Position numbers and translations under genes: made by a program
The notes under the pieces: generated by a model
Seen by the model: only the letters and a program-made list of their open reading frames with translations
The model's database searches: none
Told to the model about the DNA's origin: nothing
Shown here: one piece after another, positions 17,379 to 28,826 of the stretch
How the letters are laid out: every line of letters starts with the position of its first letter
Position numbering within the stretch: position 1 is the first letter of the stretch
Source of the DNA: CAVVXN01 sp963772585
GTDB taxonomy: Bacteria > Planctomycetota > PLA2 > JAEUHO01
Assembly: GCA_963772585.1 (NCBI GenBank)
Contig: CAVYXV010000004.1
Span: 248,001-312,000, forward strand
Length of the DNA stretch: 64,000 bases
Reading direction: 5' to 3'

Positions 17379-20300
17379 TCAGGGCGAGGCGTAGATGATG
17401 GCCGAATCGTGTCCGAACACGACGACGGTGCCCCAACCGGCCGACACGGATAGCGGTCCCTGGGCGTTCCCGAGGCCCTGCGGTTCGATCTCCTGCAAGA
17501 CGTTTCCGGTGCGTCGATCCAGGAGGCGGAGCCGCACGTCGGGGGTGGCGAGGTTCCGTGTCCACGCGCCCATGGCCAGGAGGGGGCCCGCATCCGGCAC
17601 CACCAGCGCGGACCGATCCGCCGGCGCCTCCATCGGCCACCGCCGTTCCCACAGCAGCTTGCCGGAGTGGCGGTTCCAGGCCGCGACGTACGAGGGCGAG
17701 GAGAAGACGTAGGGCGAGAAGACGATCGCGTCCCCCGCCACGTGGACCGCGGTCAGCGGCTGGGGACGCACGGGGCGGTGCCCCTCGCCGTCCGTCGCCA
17801 CGAGGATGCGCGTGGCGTCGCCCGGCGCGCCGTCGCTGGCGCGGCAGCTCGACACGAAACCGTCGCGCTGGAGCACGAGCACCTGGCCGTCGTCGAACGG
17901 GACGAGGGCGCTCGGCCCCTCCTTCCCGAGCAGCGCCCGTCGCCAGGACGCCTCCCGCCGATCGAGGCTCCGGCCCTCGAGGGCGGCCGGGTCCTCCCCC
18001 GACGTCTGGACGTACACGACGTTGCGTCCGCTTCGTACCGGGCCGTAGACGTGTCCCCCCGCGGGCAGGTCGACGACGTTTGCCAGCTCCCCGGTCAGAC
18101 CGTCGTAGAGGAGGAGCGACGGCCACTCCGTCGCCGCGTCGTAGCGGCTCCGCCGGAGGACCACGTCCGTTCCGGCGACGTCCAGGTCGCGGTAGTCCTC
18201 GGGGTCCAGGAGACGCCGCCATATCTCCGTTCCGCGTTCGAGATCCAGCGCCACGAGGACGCGCTGGCCCCGGGTCGTGTCGTCGGTGACGAGCGCGAAC
18301 ACGAGCCCGGACGCCGTCCGGAGGTCGGTGACCGCTCCGCGGAAGTCCACGTCCCAGCGGGGGCGACCGCTCTTCGCGTCGAGTCCGAGGAGCTGCGAGC
18401 GGACCGCGAGCACGACGGTCTCCGCGTCCCACGCCGCGCGACGTACCTGGCCCGGCTCGAGGTCGAAGGCCACCCGGGCGTTCGGAAGGTCGAACGCCAC
18501 GAGCCGGTCCCCGTCCCGGTAGAGCGCGAGCGGAGCCGTCTCCCCGGGCGGAGCCGCCACCTCCACCTGCGCGCCGTAGCTGTCGCCGCTGGCCATGACG
18601 ACCCGGACTTCCCGCAGGGCCGGAGCGAGGGGACGGGGCGGCGGAGGCCCGGCGGTGTCCAGGCGCGCCAGGGCGCGCGCGGCCCGGTCCGCGCCGCGGG
18701 CGGTGCCCCCGTCGGCCTCGATCGGCGCGTCCGGATGGTGCGCGGCGAGCCACGTCCAGGCGAACCGCGCCGCGCCTTCGAGCCCGAGGGTCTCGTACAC
18801 GCCGGCGAGCCGGGCCGCGGCCTTCGCGCCCCACTCGCCCGAGGGGTGCTCGCGGAGCAGGTCCACGAGCGGGTCCACCGCCGCGGCGGGGGTCCTGCCT
18901 TCCAGGCGCGCCGCAGCCAGTCGGTAGAGCGCCTCGGGGACGATGCTCGCGTTGGGGAAGCGCCGGAGGATGTCGGCCAGCAACCCGGGATCGCCGACCT
19001 CGCGGGCCTGCTGGAGGAGGCGCTCGGCCTTGGCCTCCTCCTCCGCGTAGGCCCCTTCGCCGAATCGGTGCTTGATCTCGTCGATCATCACGCGCGCGCG
19101 TTGGCGCGCGGACACGTCGTCGATCCGGCGTTCGCCCTCCTCGGCCAGCACCCGCTGCAGGGCGGCGATCGCCGCCTTCGGGCGCTCGCGTTCGCGCTCC
19201 GTGCGCGCGAGCTCGAGCAGAGCGGCGGCGCGCACGGGCACCTCGTCGCGGTAGCCGTCGAAGTGCATGACGATGCCTGCCGACGTCTCGACCAGCGCCC
19301 GCAGGTTCTCGGCGCGCGCTGGGGCGTCGTGCTGGAGTAGCTCGTCCAGCCGGACCCGCGCCAAGGCCCGCTGATAGGTGGTCGCGGCCAGGTCGAGCGC
19401 GGTGCGGAGCGCTTCGCGCGCGCCCGGGACGTCCGCCGAACGACGCTTCTCGGCAATCGTCACCCAGGTACGGAACAGGCCGGCCCGGGCCCGCTCCGTG
19501 CTCGTCTCGTCGTCGCTGGCGCGCGCCAGCTTCAGCGCACCGCGGTAGGCGTCCAGGGCGCGGTCGAAGGCGCCCCCCATCGCGTACACGTTGCCGGCCT
19601 CGAGCAGGACGGCGGGGTCGCCGGGCCGCTCCCGCTGGCGACGGGCGATGTCCTTCTCGATCCGCTCCCACGAGTAGAAGCCCACGACGGCGTCCCGCTC
19701 CGAGATCAGGAGCACCTGGGGCAGGGGGAGGAGGCTTCCGCCTTCCATGCCGGGAGGCCAGGGCGTCATGCCCGCGAAGCTGCCTTCGCGGTCGAGGTCG
19801 AAGACCGCCACGCCCTGCCGCGTGGGAGCGAGCACGGTGCGCCCCGCCACGATCCCCCGCCCGATCGCGGCATTCGGCTCTCCCGCGCGCGTCTGGAACG
19901 CTCCCCTCCAGACCAGGCTCCCGTCCTCGACCGCATAGGCCCTGAGGTCGTCGGCGGCCATGAGCGCCACGTCGCGGTGGCCGTCGTTCGCCGTGCCGAG
20001 GAACTGGGCCGTTCCCCCGCGGATCCTCGGTGGGGGATAGCCGACCCGCCACCGGAGCGAGCCGTCGGACCGGTCGTAGGCGGAGAGATGCCGCCCGTCG
20101 GTGGGGGCCACGAGAACCAGGTCGCCGTCCACCACGACGGGCGACGGTCCCACCAGGGGGAAGCGCAACGGCGCCCGGAACCAGTACTGCACGGGCCAGA
20201 TCGGCTGGATCTCGTACGAAGCGACCCACACGGGCCGCCCGGTGCGGATGGAGAGGGCCGAGACGAATCCCAGCCCGCTCGACGCGAATGCGACGCCATC

Positions 20301-21776
20301 CGCCACGGCCGGAGCCGAGGCGGCGAGCTCCTTCACGGGCGCCCCGAAGAGGTTGAGCTCCTGCTGCCCCACGCCGAGGATCCGGTACCAGATCACGCGC
20401 CCCGTCTCGAGGTCGAGCCCGATCATCCCCACCTGATGCTGCGTGCCCGTGTGGCGCGACGTGGCGCCGACCACGACCCCGTCCGACACGGCCACGGGCG
20501 ACACCACGCTCACACCGTCCAGGCGAAGGCCGTCTCCCGGCTGCCCTCCCATCCACCAGCGCAGCGCTCCCGTCTTCCGATCGAGCGCGACCACGATCCG
20601 CTGCGGCAGGTAGGTCGAGATCTCGACGTACTGGAGTTCGTCCCGCTCGTAGGGGTGTTCGACCTCGACCGTGCCCACGACGAGATCGCCCGCCACCACG
20701 GGGGCGTAGGCCCTCTCGAAGCTCGTGCGTCCCTCGCCCATCCGGTCCGGGCCGATGAGGGAGAGGGGCGAGCCGGACTCGTCGTCGAAGGCCCACAGCC
20801 GTCGTCCCGAGTACACGTCGATCGCGTAGAGGGCCCGCCCGTTGCCGACGTAGGCCGTGTGACCCTCGACCGCCGGGTGGAGCGGCCGGAAGGAGTCCCA
20901 CCACGCCCAGAAGCTCTGCTGATCGTCTTCCAGGCCGAAGCCACGGGGGACGTTGCGATCGAGTCGTCGGATCGGCAGCGCGATCGGGGACTGCCAGCGG
21001 GGGGTCTCCAGCGCCGGCCCGCGAGAGGTCGCGGGGGCGTTCCGCGTCGCGTCGCCCCCCCAGAGGGGCCAGAGGTCCGGCTGGGGCTCCGGCGTGCCGA
21101 GGCGGAGCCGCCATGCCTTGGCCCGGGCGACGAGCGCAGGGGGGGCGCCGGGCGGCGGCGCCTCCACGAACCGCGCGAGCGACCCGCGGTCGGCGCCCAC
21201 GCCCCACGCATCGACCTCCAGCGAGAGGAGGACCGGATCGGCGGGGGCGAAGCGCAGCCCCTCCGCGGCCCACCACGCGGCATCGGGGGCGCGCCCCGCC
21301 TCCAGGCGGACGGCGCCGAGCATCCGCGCCGCCCGGACGCCGGCGTCGGAGGCCCCGTAGCGCTCCACGATGTCCTCCAGGAGACCCACGTTCCGCGACG
21401 CCAGCGCGCGGCCCAGCGCCTCCTTTGCCGCGCCTCCGACGAGGCGCTCGTAGACGGCGCGCCGCTCGGGTGGGAGGCCGGCCAGGATCTCGCGGACGCG
21501 CTCCGCCGCGAGGCGCCACCGCGTGGAGGCGGGGTTCCCCTCGACGAGAACGAGGTCCTCGCGCATGTCGTCGAGGACCTCCTGGGCCTTGGAAAGCGCC
21601 ATCTCGACCCGTCCATCGCCGAGGAAGCGCTCGATCTCGCGGAGGTCGTGCTTCGCCTCGTCGCGGTCCCGCAGCTTGAACGGCAGCGTCGCGACCGCCT
21701 CGTCCTCGTCGCCCGCGCGGCCCGCGGCGGAGGCCACGAAGATCAGCAGGAGGGAGACGAGCAACGTGCGGACCAT
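17379..21776 (-). CDS. Large exported PQQ-propeller and TPR protein
   Basis: 1465 residues from ATG 21776, chosen because it gives a signal peptide (MVRTLLVSLLLIFVASAAGRA) and lies 5 bases after the upstream stop. An N-terminal helical region (20-250) precedes a beta-propeller of the quinoprotein alcohol dehydrogenase/PQQ-like type (about 260-690, with units such as ALDRKTGALRWWMGG and AYDRSDGSLRWRVGYPP). TPR-like helices follow (about 720-1010), then a second propeller-like region to the C-terminus (GLDAKSGRPRWDV, ALDLERGTEIWRRLL, LLDRRTGNVLQEIEP). No cofactor-binding residues can be assigned; many such bacterial proteins are scaffolds (BamB-like) rather than dehydrogenases. Probably periplasmic. 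Confidence 0.8.
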   Translation of the reverse strand: MVRTLLVSLLLIFVASAAGRAGDEDEAVATLPFKLRDRDEAKHDLREIERFLGDGRVEMALSKAQEVLDDMREDLVLVEGNPASTRWRLAAERVREILAGLPPERRAVYERLVGGAAKEALGRALASRNVGLLEDIVERYGASDAGVRAARMLGAVRLEAGRAPDAAWWAAEGLRFAPADPVLLSLEVDAWGVGADRGSLARFVEAPPPGAPPALVARAKAWRLRLGTPEPQPDLWPLWGGDATRNAPATSRGPALETPRWQSPIALPIRRLDRNVPRGFGLEDDQQSFWAWWDSFRPLHPAVEGHTAYVGNGRALYAIDVYSGRRLWAFDDESGSPLSLIGPDRMGEGRTSFERAYAPVVAGDLVVGTVEVEHPYERDELQYVEISTYLPQRIVVALDRKTGALRWWMGGQPGDGLRLDGVSVVSPVAVSDGVVVGATSRHTGTQHQVGMIGLDLETGRVIWYRILGVGQQELNLFGAPVKELAASAPAVADGVAFASSGLGFVSALSIRTGRPVWVASYEIQPIWPVQYWFRAPLRFPLVGPSPVVVDGDLVLVAPTDGRHLSAYDRSDGSLRWRVGYPPPRIRGGTAQFLGTANDGHRDVALMAADDLRAYAVEDGSLVWRGAFQTRAGEPNAAIGRGIVAGRTVLAPTRQGVAVFDLDREGSFAGMTPWPPGMEGGSLLPLPQVLLISERDAVVGFYSWERIEKDIARRQRERPGDPAVLLEAGNVYAMGGAFDRALDAYRGALKLARASDDETSTERARAGLFRTWVTIAEKRRSADVPGAREALRTALDLAATTYQRALARVRLDELLQHDAPARAENLRALVETSAGIVMHFDGYRDEVPVRAAALLELARTERERERPKAAIAALQRVLAEEGERRIDDVSARQRARVMIDEIKHRFGEGAYAEEEAKAERLLQQAREVGDPGLLADILRRFPNASIVPEALYRLAAARLEGRTPAAAVDPLVDLLREHPSGEWGAKAAARLAGVYETLGLEGAARFAWTWLAAHHPDAPIEADGGTARGADRAARALARLDTAGPPPPRPLAPALREVRVVMASGDSYGAQVEVAAPPGETAPLALYRDGDRLVAFDLPNARVAFDLEPGQVRRAAWDAETVVLAVRSQLLGLDAKSGRPRWDVDFRGAVTDLRTASGLVFALVTDDTTRGQRVLVALDLERGTEIWRRLLDPEDYRDLDVAGTDVVLRRSRYDAATEWPSLLLYDGLTGELANVVDLPAGGHVYGPVRSGRNVVYVQTSGEDPAALEGRSLDRREASWRRALLGKEGPSALVPFDDGQVLVLQRDGFVSSCRASDGAPGDATRILVATDGEGHRPVRPQPLTAVHVAGDAIVFSPYVFSSPSYVAAWNRHSGKLLWERRWPMEAPADRSALVVPDAGPLLAMGAWTRNLATPDVRLRLLDRRTGNVLQEIEPQGLGNAQGPLSVSAGWGTVVVFGHDSAIIYASP

Positions 21777-21781
21777 GAGGG

Positions 21782-24451
21782 TCAGATCATCTGGCTGCGC
21801 TTGCGGAGGATCCACTCGAGGGCGAGAAGACCGACGATCAGCAGGAGGACCCAGGGCTTGTCCCACTGGGGGCGCTCCGCGCGGTCGATCACGCGTCGAT
21901 CGGTGCGCGCGGGCAACTCCCGCGCGATCTCGGCCAGCTCGTCGATCCGCGCGACCCGGCCGTCGAAGAGCCGTCCGTCCGTCTGGCGCGCGATCTCCGC
22001 GAGCAGGGCGTGGTTGGGATCCGTGAGCTGGCGCTCGGGCGTCTCGTCCACGGCCTCGAACCGGTGCTCCGCGCGCTCCTCCCCCGTGGCCGTCGGATCC
22101 GAGATCCAGATCCGCCACGTGCCGGAGCGCCGGATGGGGATCGTCGTCCGGTAGGTCCCGGGAGCCGCGCCTTCCGACGTGGCGTTGTAGGGCTTCATGT
22201 CGTCTTCGAGGACCACGTCGCGGCCGTCCGGGTACATCAGGTGGACCCCCTCGAGCCAGGGATCGCGCATGGGCTCGAAGTTGCGGTCCAGCGCGGTGAT
22301 CGTCACCGTGGCCAGATCGCCCACGTAATACGTCTCGCGGTCCGTCGAGATCTTGAAGCGCTTGTTGCCGCCGAGCAGGCGGTACGTCGCGAGGTAGCGG
22401 ATGATCTGGTCCCAGAACGGGCCGTAGATGGCGTCGCCGAGTCCGTAGCGGAGGCGGTGGATGTTGTCGAGGGCGGAGAAGAACACACGACCCTTCCCGT
22501 ACGGCATCGCGGCGAACACGACGTACGGCTGCCCGTTCTCGTCCTCGAAGCGGCGCCGCTGCGTCGGATCGAGGGGGCGCGCGCGCGCGAGGGCGAAGGC
22601 CCCCGGCTTGAGCCCGCGCGTGGCACGGTACATCCAGTACCAGAACCAGTCCTTGGAGTACGACGACTCCCCGCGCCAGATCTCCGCGACCTCCTCGGGG
22701 GTCGCGATGCCGCCGTCACGTCCGGGTACGACGCCGAACATGGGGTGGAGACGCCCGACGTCGGTCAACTCGAGTCCGAACGCGATGTCCTTTTCGTCGC
22801 TCGCGTTCATGTCGGTCTTTCGCGGCGTGATCGGGAGCAGGTCCTCCAGGGGGGTGTCCACATAGGACAGGGGGTCCTGGTAGTCGATCCCCGCGATGAA
22901 GGCGAGGCCCCCGCCCTCGCGGACGAAATTGCGCAGGGTCTCGAGGATGTCCTGCGCTTCCTGCGAGGTGTCCGCGAGCGAGCGCCAGTCCACGTCGCCC
23001 AGGATGATGACGTCGTAGGCGAACAGCTCGCGGCGCGTCGCCGGCATCCGGCGGAGGGGTTCGACGCCGGGGCTGTGCCCCTGCTCGACGGCGGGGTCGG
23101 CGCTCAGTTGGAGGAGCTGCGCCTCGTAGCGCCGCCGACCCTCGACATAGGTGTCGCCGGGTTCCCGCGTCAGGTAGTTGCCGAGGAAGCGGAAGTCGAG
23201 CCGGGGGCTGTTGTCCACCAGGAGAACCTTGATCCGCTCGTCCACGACGCGCAGGCGGTGTACCTGGACGTTGTCGTCCTGGATGGAGTCCAGCCCCTGG
23301 GCGTCGGGCGGGAGGTCCAGCTTCACCCGGACGAGGAAGGTCCCCGGCCGGTTCATGCGGGCCTGCAACCGGAGGCCGACGGGTTCGTCTCCAACGGGCA
23401 GGGTGAAGGGGCCGGCCTTCGCGCCGTCGCCCTCCACCTCGAAGGGCGTGTCGGGCATCGGCCGCCCATCGGCGTCCGCGATCTGGACGATCTCGAGGTG
23501 CGCGCCCACGCCGGGCTGCCCGCCGAAGCCCCGGTGCCGGATGGCCGACTCGAAGACCACCTCGTCGTCCACGAGCACGACGTCCAGCGCGCGGATCTTC
23601 TCCAGGTACACGTTGCGGCCGGACGCGTCGTTGCCCATGCCGATGGGCGTCACGTGGAGATCCGTCCGCGCGGCCCCGAAGGAGGCGACGACCTCCAGCG
23701 GGGTCTCGTCGTTGCTGGTGTCGCGTCCGTCGCTCAGGAGGAGAACGCCCGCCAGGCGGCGGTCCTCGCGGCCCAGGTACTCGCCGGCGACGTTGCGGAG
23801 CACGGTCCCCAGGTTCGTCCCCCCCTGCCCCACGACGTCGGGATCGAGGCCGCGGATCGCTTCCGCGATCGACGGGATGGGATCCTTGCCGTCCGCCTCG
23901 GGAGCCGTCGCGTCCGAGGGGCGCTCCTCGCGGGAGGAGCCGAGGCTCCACCAGTCGGAGGCGAACCCGTAGACGTGGAGGACGAAGCGCCGGTCCAACT
24001 CCTCGAGCAGCCGCGCGTCCTTCGGCGCGAGCACGCGCTTGAGAAGCTCCAGCCGCGAGACCTTGAGCGGCGCGGGCGGCGAGGCCTCTCCCTCGGGCCA
24101 CGCGGCCGCGCGCAGCCGCGTCTCCACGTCGGGGGAGTAGCGGTCCTGCGTCTGCATGCTCCCGCTCGCGTCGACGAGCACCACGAGGTGCGACCGTTCC
24201 TCCGCGATCCGAACCTCCTCGCGGTACGGCGCGGAAAGCGCCAGGATCACGAGGAAGAGGATGAGGGCGCGGAGCAGGGCCAGCCCCAGTCGCTTTCCCG
24301 CTCCGGCTCGACCTCTCTCGCCGCGGTAGAGGACGCGGAAGAAGAGGAACAATCCGACGGCGACGAGGACCAGCACCCAGCCGGCCGGCAGCGACGTCCA
24401 CCGCCAGCCCCCGAGGTCCGTTCGCGCCGCGAGGGGAAGCCAGGGGCTCAC
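21782..24451 (-). CDS. Membrane VWA protein with glutamine-amidotransferase-like domain
   Basis: 889 residues. GTG 24451 overlaps the stop of the upstream gene (GTGA). Two N-terminal membrane helices (about 24-41 and 57-74) are followed by a VWA domain starting with the MIDAS motif DASGS (94-98), later GGTNL and LLLSDGRDTSND. A Rossmann-like GATase1-type region follows (VLLVDNSPRLDFRFLGNYL, then FVREGGGLAFIAG), and a last membrane helix lies just before the C-terminus (WVLLLIVGLLALEWIL). This is the classic 'glutamine amidotransferase' partner of BatA proteins in planctomycetes. VWA domains bind metal-dependent partners; amidotransferase catalysis is doubtful, since no nucleophilic Cys elbow was recognised. 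Confidence 0.85.
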   Translation of the reverse strand: MSPWLPLAARTDLGGWRWTSLPAGWVLVLVAVGLFLFFRVLYRGERGRAGAGKRLGLALLRALILFLVILALSAPYREEVRIAEERSHLVVLVDASGSMQTQDRYSPDVETRLRAAAWPEGEASPPAPLKVSRLELLKRVLAPKDARLLEELDRRFVLHVYGFASDWWSLGSSREERPSDATAPEADGKDPIPSIAEAIRGLDPDVVGQGGTNLGTVLRNVAGEYLGREDRRLAGVLLLSDGRDTSNDETPLEVVASFGAARTDLHVTPIGMGNDASGRNVYLEKIRALDVVLVDDEVVFESAIRHRGFGGQPGVGAHLEIVQIADADGRPMPDTPFEVEGDGAKAGPFTLPVGDEPVGLRLQARMNRPGTFLVRVKLDLPPDAQGLDSIQDDNVQVHRLRVVDERIKVLLVDNSPRLDFRFLGNYLTREPGDTYVEGRRRYEAQLLQLSADPAVEQGHSPGVEPLRRMPATRRELFAYDVIILGDVDWRSLADTSQEAQDILETLRNFVREGGGLAFIAGIDYQDPLSYVDTPLEDLLPITPRKTDMNASDEKDIAFGLELTDVGRLHPMFGVVPGRDGGIATPEEVAEIWRGESSYSKDWFWYWMYRATRGLKPGAFALARARPLDPTQRRRFEDENGQPYVVFAAMPYGKGRVFFSALDNIHRLRYGLGDAIYGPFWDQIIRYLATYRLLGGNKRFKISTDRETYYVGDLATVTITALDRNFEPMRDPWLEGVHLMYPDGRDVVLEDDMKPYNATSEGAAPGTYRTTIPIRRSGTWRIWISDPTATGEERAEHRFEAVDETPERQLTDPNHALLAEIARQTDGRLFDGRVARIDELAEIARELPARTDRRVIDRAERPQWDKPWVLLLIVGLLALEWILRKRSQMI

Positions 24452-26832
24452 GAGGCGGTCCCTTCCGGAACGGCCGCGCGCTGGCGGCCGAACGCCCACG
24501 CCAGCACGGGCTCCAGCACCAGGATCGCCAGCGCGATCCACAGCAGGAGGCGCGCGAGCTCTCCTTGCGAGGCCTCCTCCGGCGCGTGCGAGGCCTCGCT
24601 CCAGGTCGAGAGGATCCGTACGTCCTCCTCGGGGGCGAAGGGGGCCAGGATCCGTGCGTCCTCGGCCCGGTGCAGGCGTCCCTCGGCGGGATCCGGGTTC
24701 ACGACGAAGGGCTCCTCCCGGTGCTCGACGCGCCCGAGCGGGCCTTCCGCGTCGTAGGTGAGCTTCCAGACACCCACGGTACCGACCCGGTCGAGGACCC
24801 ACGTCGGGCGCTCCATCGGTCCGCCCGCCTCGAGACGGGTGGGTGCGCGCTTGGCGCCGCCCGGCTCGATGAAGCGCACGCCCTGCGCGTCCCGCCCGAT
24901 CCAGGTCACCACGATCGACCGTCCCACGGCGAGGTTGTGTCGGTCGCTGTCCGGGCGCGTCAGGACGATGGCCGCCTCTTCGAGGAACACGGGCAGGAAG
25001 AACGGAAGGGCGTGCTCGAACCACCCGTCGTCGATGCTGGTCGAGACCCAGAGCGTCTTGCCTTCGCCGAAGCGACCCTGTACGGCGAACGGCGAGCCGT
25101 CGCCGGCGTAGTGCAGCACCGGCTGCACGCCCTCCGACCCCGGCTGGGTGCCGCCGCCGTCCGGACCCGGCACGGCGAACGGCAGGCGACCCCAGATGCG
25201 GGGCGGCTTGTAGCCGATCCAGAGCTTGGCGTCCTCGCCGGTGAACGGCTCCGCGATGGGGGTGTCGTCGTGCGTGTCGAAGTCGAGGGTGAAGGGCTTG
25301 GCGGTGCCGTCGCCCCCCTGACGGTCCCTCGTGTCCAGCGCGAGGTACGGAGTGGGGAGGAGCCGCTGTTCGGCGTCGGACCAGAAGAGGTCGTTGAGGG
25401 CCGCCGGGTCCCGGACGTGGTCGCCCACGAACACGAGCAGCGCGCCCCCGGACCGTACGAAGCCGGCCAGGGCAGCCGCCCCCTCGCGGCCCGGCACCAC
25501 GTTCGCGAGGACCACGAGGTCCACGGGGTGGCGCACGTCGCGCAGTGCGTCCAGCAGACGGCTCTCCGTCAGGACGGCGTGGGAGAGGTCGTAGAGGTTG
25601 TCGTCCCGGGTCCCGCCGGTCGTCGCGTCCGGACTCTCCTGCTCGTAGAGGCTGCGCAGGTAGGCCTCCGGGCCGAGCCGCGCGCCTTCGCTCGCGCGCG
25701 TCCACGTGGCGACGTGGATCCGGTCGCGAAGCTTGATCGCCAGGTTGCGCCGGCTGTCGAGCGCGAGGCCGTCCGCGTCGGGCTCCTCGGGGGGCGGCGA
25801 GATCTCCACGGACAGGACGTGGGCCCCCGGCTCGCCGAGCTCGCTGCCCGGGAGGGTCACGACCACGGGCGCGGTCCCGGGCTTCCCCGGCGTATCGCCG
25901 AACGCGGGCAGCCGGTCCACCTTCACCGTCCGGATCGGCGTGAGCCGGCCGTCGAGGAACACCTTGACCCGCGCGCCGTCCACCGCCTTCGGACCTTGGT
26001 TCTCGACGGTGGCCGCGAGGCGGAGCGGGCGGCCAGCGAAGGCGTCCTGCTCCATGGGGACCTCGACGGACGCCACCGTCAGGTTCGGCCGCTCGCGACC
26101 GCCGACCTCCAGGATGCGCACGGCTGCCGGAAGCGCGACGATCTCCTTCAGGACCCCCAGGGTCTCGTCGTCCCAATCCGCCTCCTGCAGGTCCGTGACC
26201 AGCACGACGAGGCGGTTCACGTCTTCCTTCGTGGTCTGGCGGCGCAGCAGCTTCAACGTGTCCGCCCAGGACGCCGCCGAGTGCCGCACCCTCAGCCCCG
26301 CGACCGCCTCCTTGGCGCGCGTCGCGCCCTCCGTGCCGACGCTGCGGGAGGTGAGGACGAACGGCGCCCGCCCGTCGCTGCGCTCCGTCCGGGGGTCGTT
26401 CGTGGTGAGAACGGCGATGGTGTCCTCGCTGTCCACGTCCGACAGCACGGCATCGGCCTCGGCCTTCGCCAGGTCGAGCACCGAGCGGCCCTCCCGCGAC
26501 GCGTCCATGCTGTAGGAGTTGTCGAGGACGAGGTAGATGCTGCGCTTGTTCGCGAAGAGGCCGCCGATCCCCGCGGCGGTCATCACCGGGCGGGCGAGCG
26601 CGAGACCCAACAGGAGAACGGCGAGCGCCCGGAGGAGGAGCAGGAGCCAGTTCTCGATGCGGAGACGACGCTGGTGCCGCTTGACGGCGGTCAGCAGCCA
26701 CTGCATCGCGGCCCAGGGCTGGCGGCGCACGCGGCGCCGGCTGAAGAGGTGGATCAGGATCGGCACCGCCACGAGGGCGCCGCCGAGGGCCAACAGGCCC
26801 GGATGGAGGAAGCCGAGGCCGAGGACGATCAC
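24448..26832 (-). CDS. BatA-like membrane protein with VWA domain
   Basis: 794 residues. GTG 26832 overlaps the DUF58 stop (GTGA). The N-terminus is the typical BatA leader: hydrophobic segment, LIHLFSRRRVRRQPWAAMQWL, then a second helix (61-80, ENWLLLLLRALAVLLLGLALARP). A VWA domain follows with DNSYS (104-108) as MIDAS motif. Later segments include a GATase-like stretch (GALLVFVGDHVRDPA) and a C-terminal helix (LLLWIALAILVLEPVLAWAFG). BatA proteins lie next to MoxR and DUF58 genes in many phyla (first described for Bacteroides aerotolerance) and are thought to form membrane complexes with the ATPase. No enzymatic role can be assigned. Confidence 0.87.
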   Translation of the reverse strand: MIVLGLGFLHPGLLALGGALVAVPILIHLFSRRRVRRQPWAAMQWLLTAVKRHQRRLRIENWLLLLLRALAVLLLGLALARPVMTAAGIGGLFANKRSIYLVLDNSYSMDASREGRSVLDLAKAEADAVLSDVDSEDTIAVLTTNDPRTERSDGRAPFVLTSRSVGTEGATRAKEAVAGLRVRHSAASWADTLKLLRRQTTKEDVNRLVVLVTDLQEADWDDETLGVLKEIVALPAAVRILEVGGRERPNLTVASVEVPMEQDAFAGRPLRLAATVENQGPKAVDGARVKVFLDGRLTPIRTVKVDRLPAFGDTPGKPGTAPVVVTLPGSELGEPGAHVLSVEISPPPEEPDADGLALDSRRNLAIKLRDRIHVATWTRASEGARLGPEAYLRSLYEQESPDATTGGTRDDNLYDLSHAVLTESRLLDALRDVRHPVDLVVLANVVPGREGAAALAGFVRSGGALLVFVGDHVRDPAALNDLFWSDAEQRLLPTPYLALDTRDRQGGDGTAKPFTLDFDTHDDTPIAEPFTGEDAKLWIGYKPPRIWGRLPFAVPGPDGGGTQPGSEGVQPVLHYAGDGSPFAVQGRFGEGKTLWVSTSIDDGWFEHALPFFLPVFLEEAAIVLTRPDSDRHNLAVGRSIVVTWIGRDAQGVRFIEPGGAKRAPTRLEAGGPMERPTWVLDRVGTVGVWKLTYDAEGPLGRVEHREEPFVVNPDPAEGRLHRAEDARILAPFAPEEDVRILSTWSEASHAPEEASQGELARLLLWIALAILVLEPVLAWAFGRQRAAVPEGTAS

Positions 26833-27705
26833 GACCGCCTCCGTGCCTCGCGCTTGGCGAGGTAGGCGGACAGGGCCACGCCCAGGGAGGTCCGGTTGTC
26901 CATCTCCACGAGGTCGATGCGGTTCTGGAGGCAGACCCGGCGGAGCGTCCGCCGGAACTGCTCCACCTCCTCGAGGTACGCCTCCTTGAGCGCCAGCGGG
27001 TCGGCTACCAGCCTTCCCGTCGCCTCGAGGCCCTCGAAGCGCGTCATGCGTTCGAACGGGAACGTGACCTCGTCGTGGGCCAGCACGTGGAAGACGATCA
27101 CCTCGTGTCCGCGCGACCGAAGCTGCTTCAACCCGCGGACGACCTCCTTCACGTCGTCGAGGAGGTCGGAGAAGAGCAGCACGAGCCCCCGGCGTCGGAC
27201 GGCCTCGGCGACCTCGCCGAGGGCTCGTCCCGTACGGGTGCCCTCCTGAGGGCGGGCGGCCTCGAGGGCCCGGAAGATCGACCGGAGGTGGGTCTCGCTC
27301 GACTGGGCGGGGAGCGTCCGTCGGATGCGGTCGTCGTAGAGCACCAGTCCCGCCGTGTCCTGCTGATGGGTGATGAGGTAGGCCAAGGCCCCGGCCGCCC
27401 AGCTGGCGTACTCGAGCTTGCTCGGCCCCCGGCCGTCGTGGGAGGCGTAGCCCATGGACTCGCTCGCGTCGATGACGAGATGGGCCTCGAGGTTGGTCTC
27501 CTCCTCGTATCGCTTGATGTAGAGGCGGTCCGTCCGTCCGTAGACCCGCCAGTCCAGGAAGCGGAGGTCGTCGCCCGGGACGTATTCCCTGTGCTCGGCG
27601 AACTCCACGGAGAACCCGTGGAAGGGGCTCCGGTGCAGGCCCGAGACGTAGCCCTCGACGATGCGCTTCGCCTTGAGCTCGAGCCCCGAGACCTGATCGA
27701 GGACC

Positions 27706-28773
<1,068 letters not shown>

Positions 28774-28826
28774 CGAGGAGGTCTCCAGAGGGCGACGGGG
28801 AGGTCAGAAGGGCATTGAACCAGGGG

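Noticed and set aside
22010..26865. Two long plus-strand frames opposite the BatA and VWA genes
   Set aside because: No recognisable domain; the minus-strand products are clear family members.
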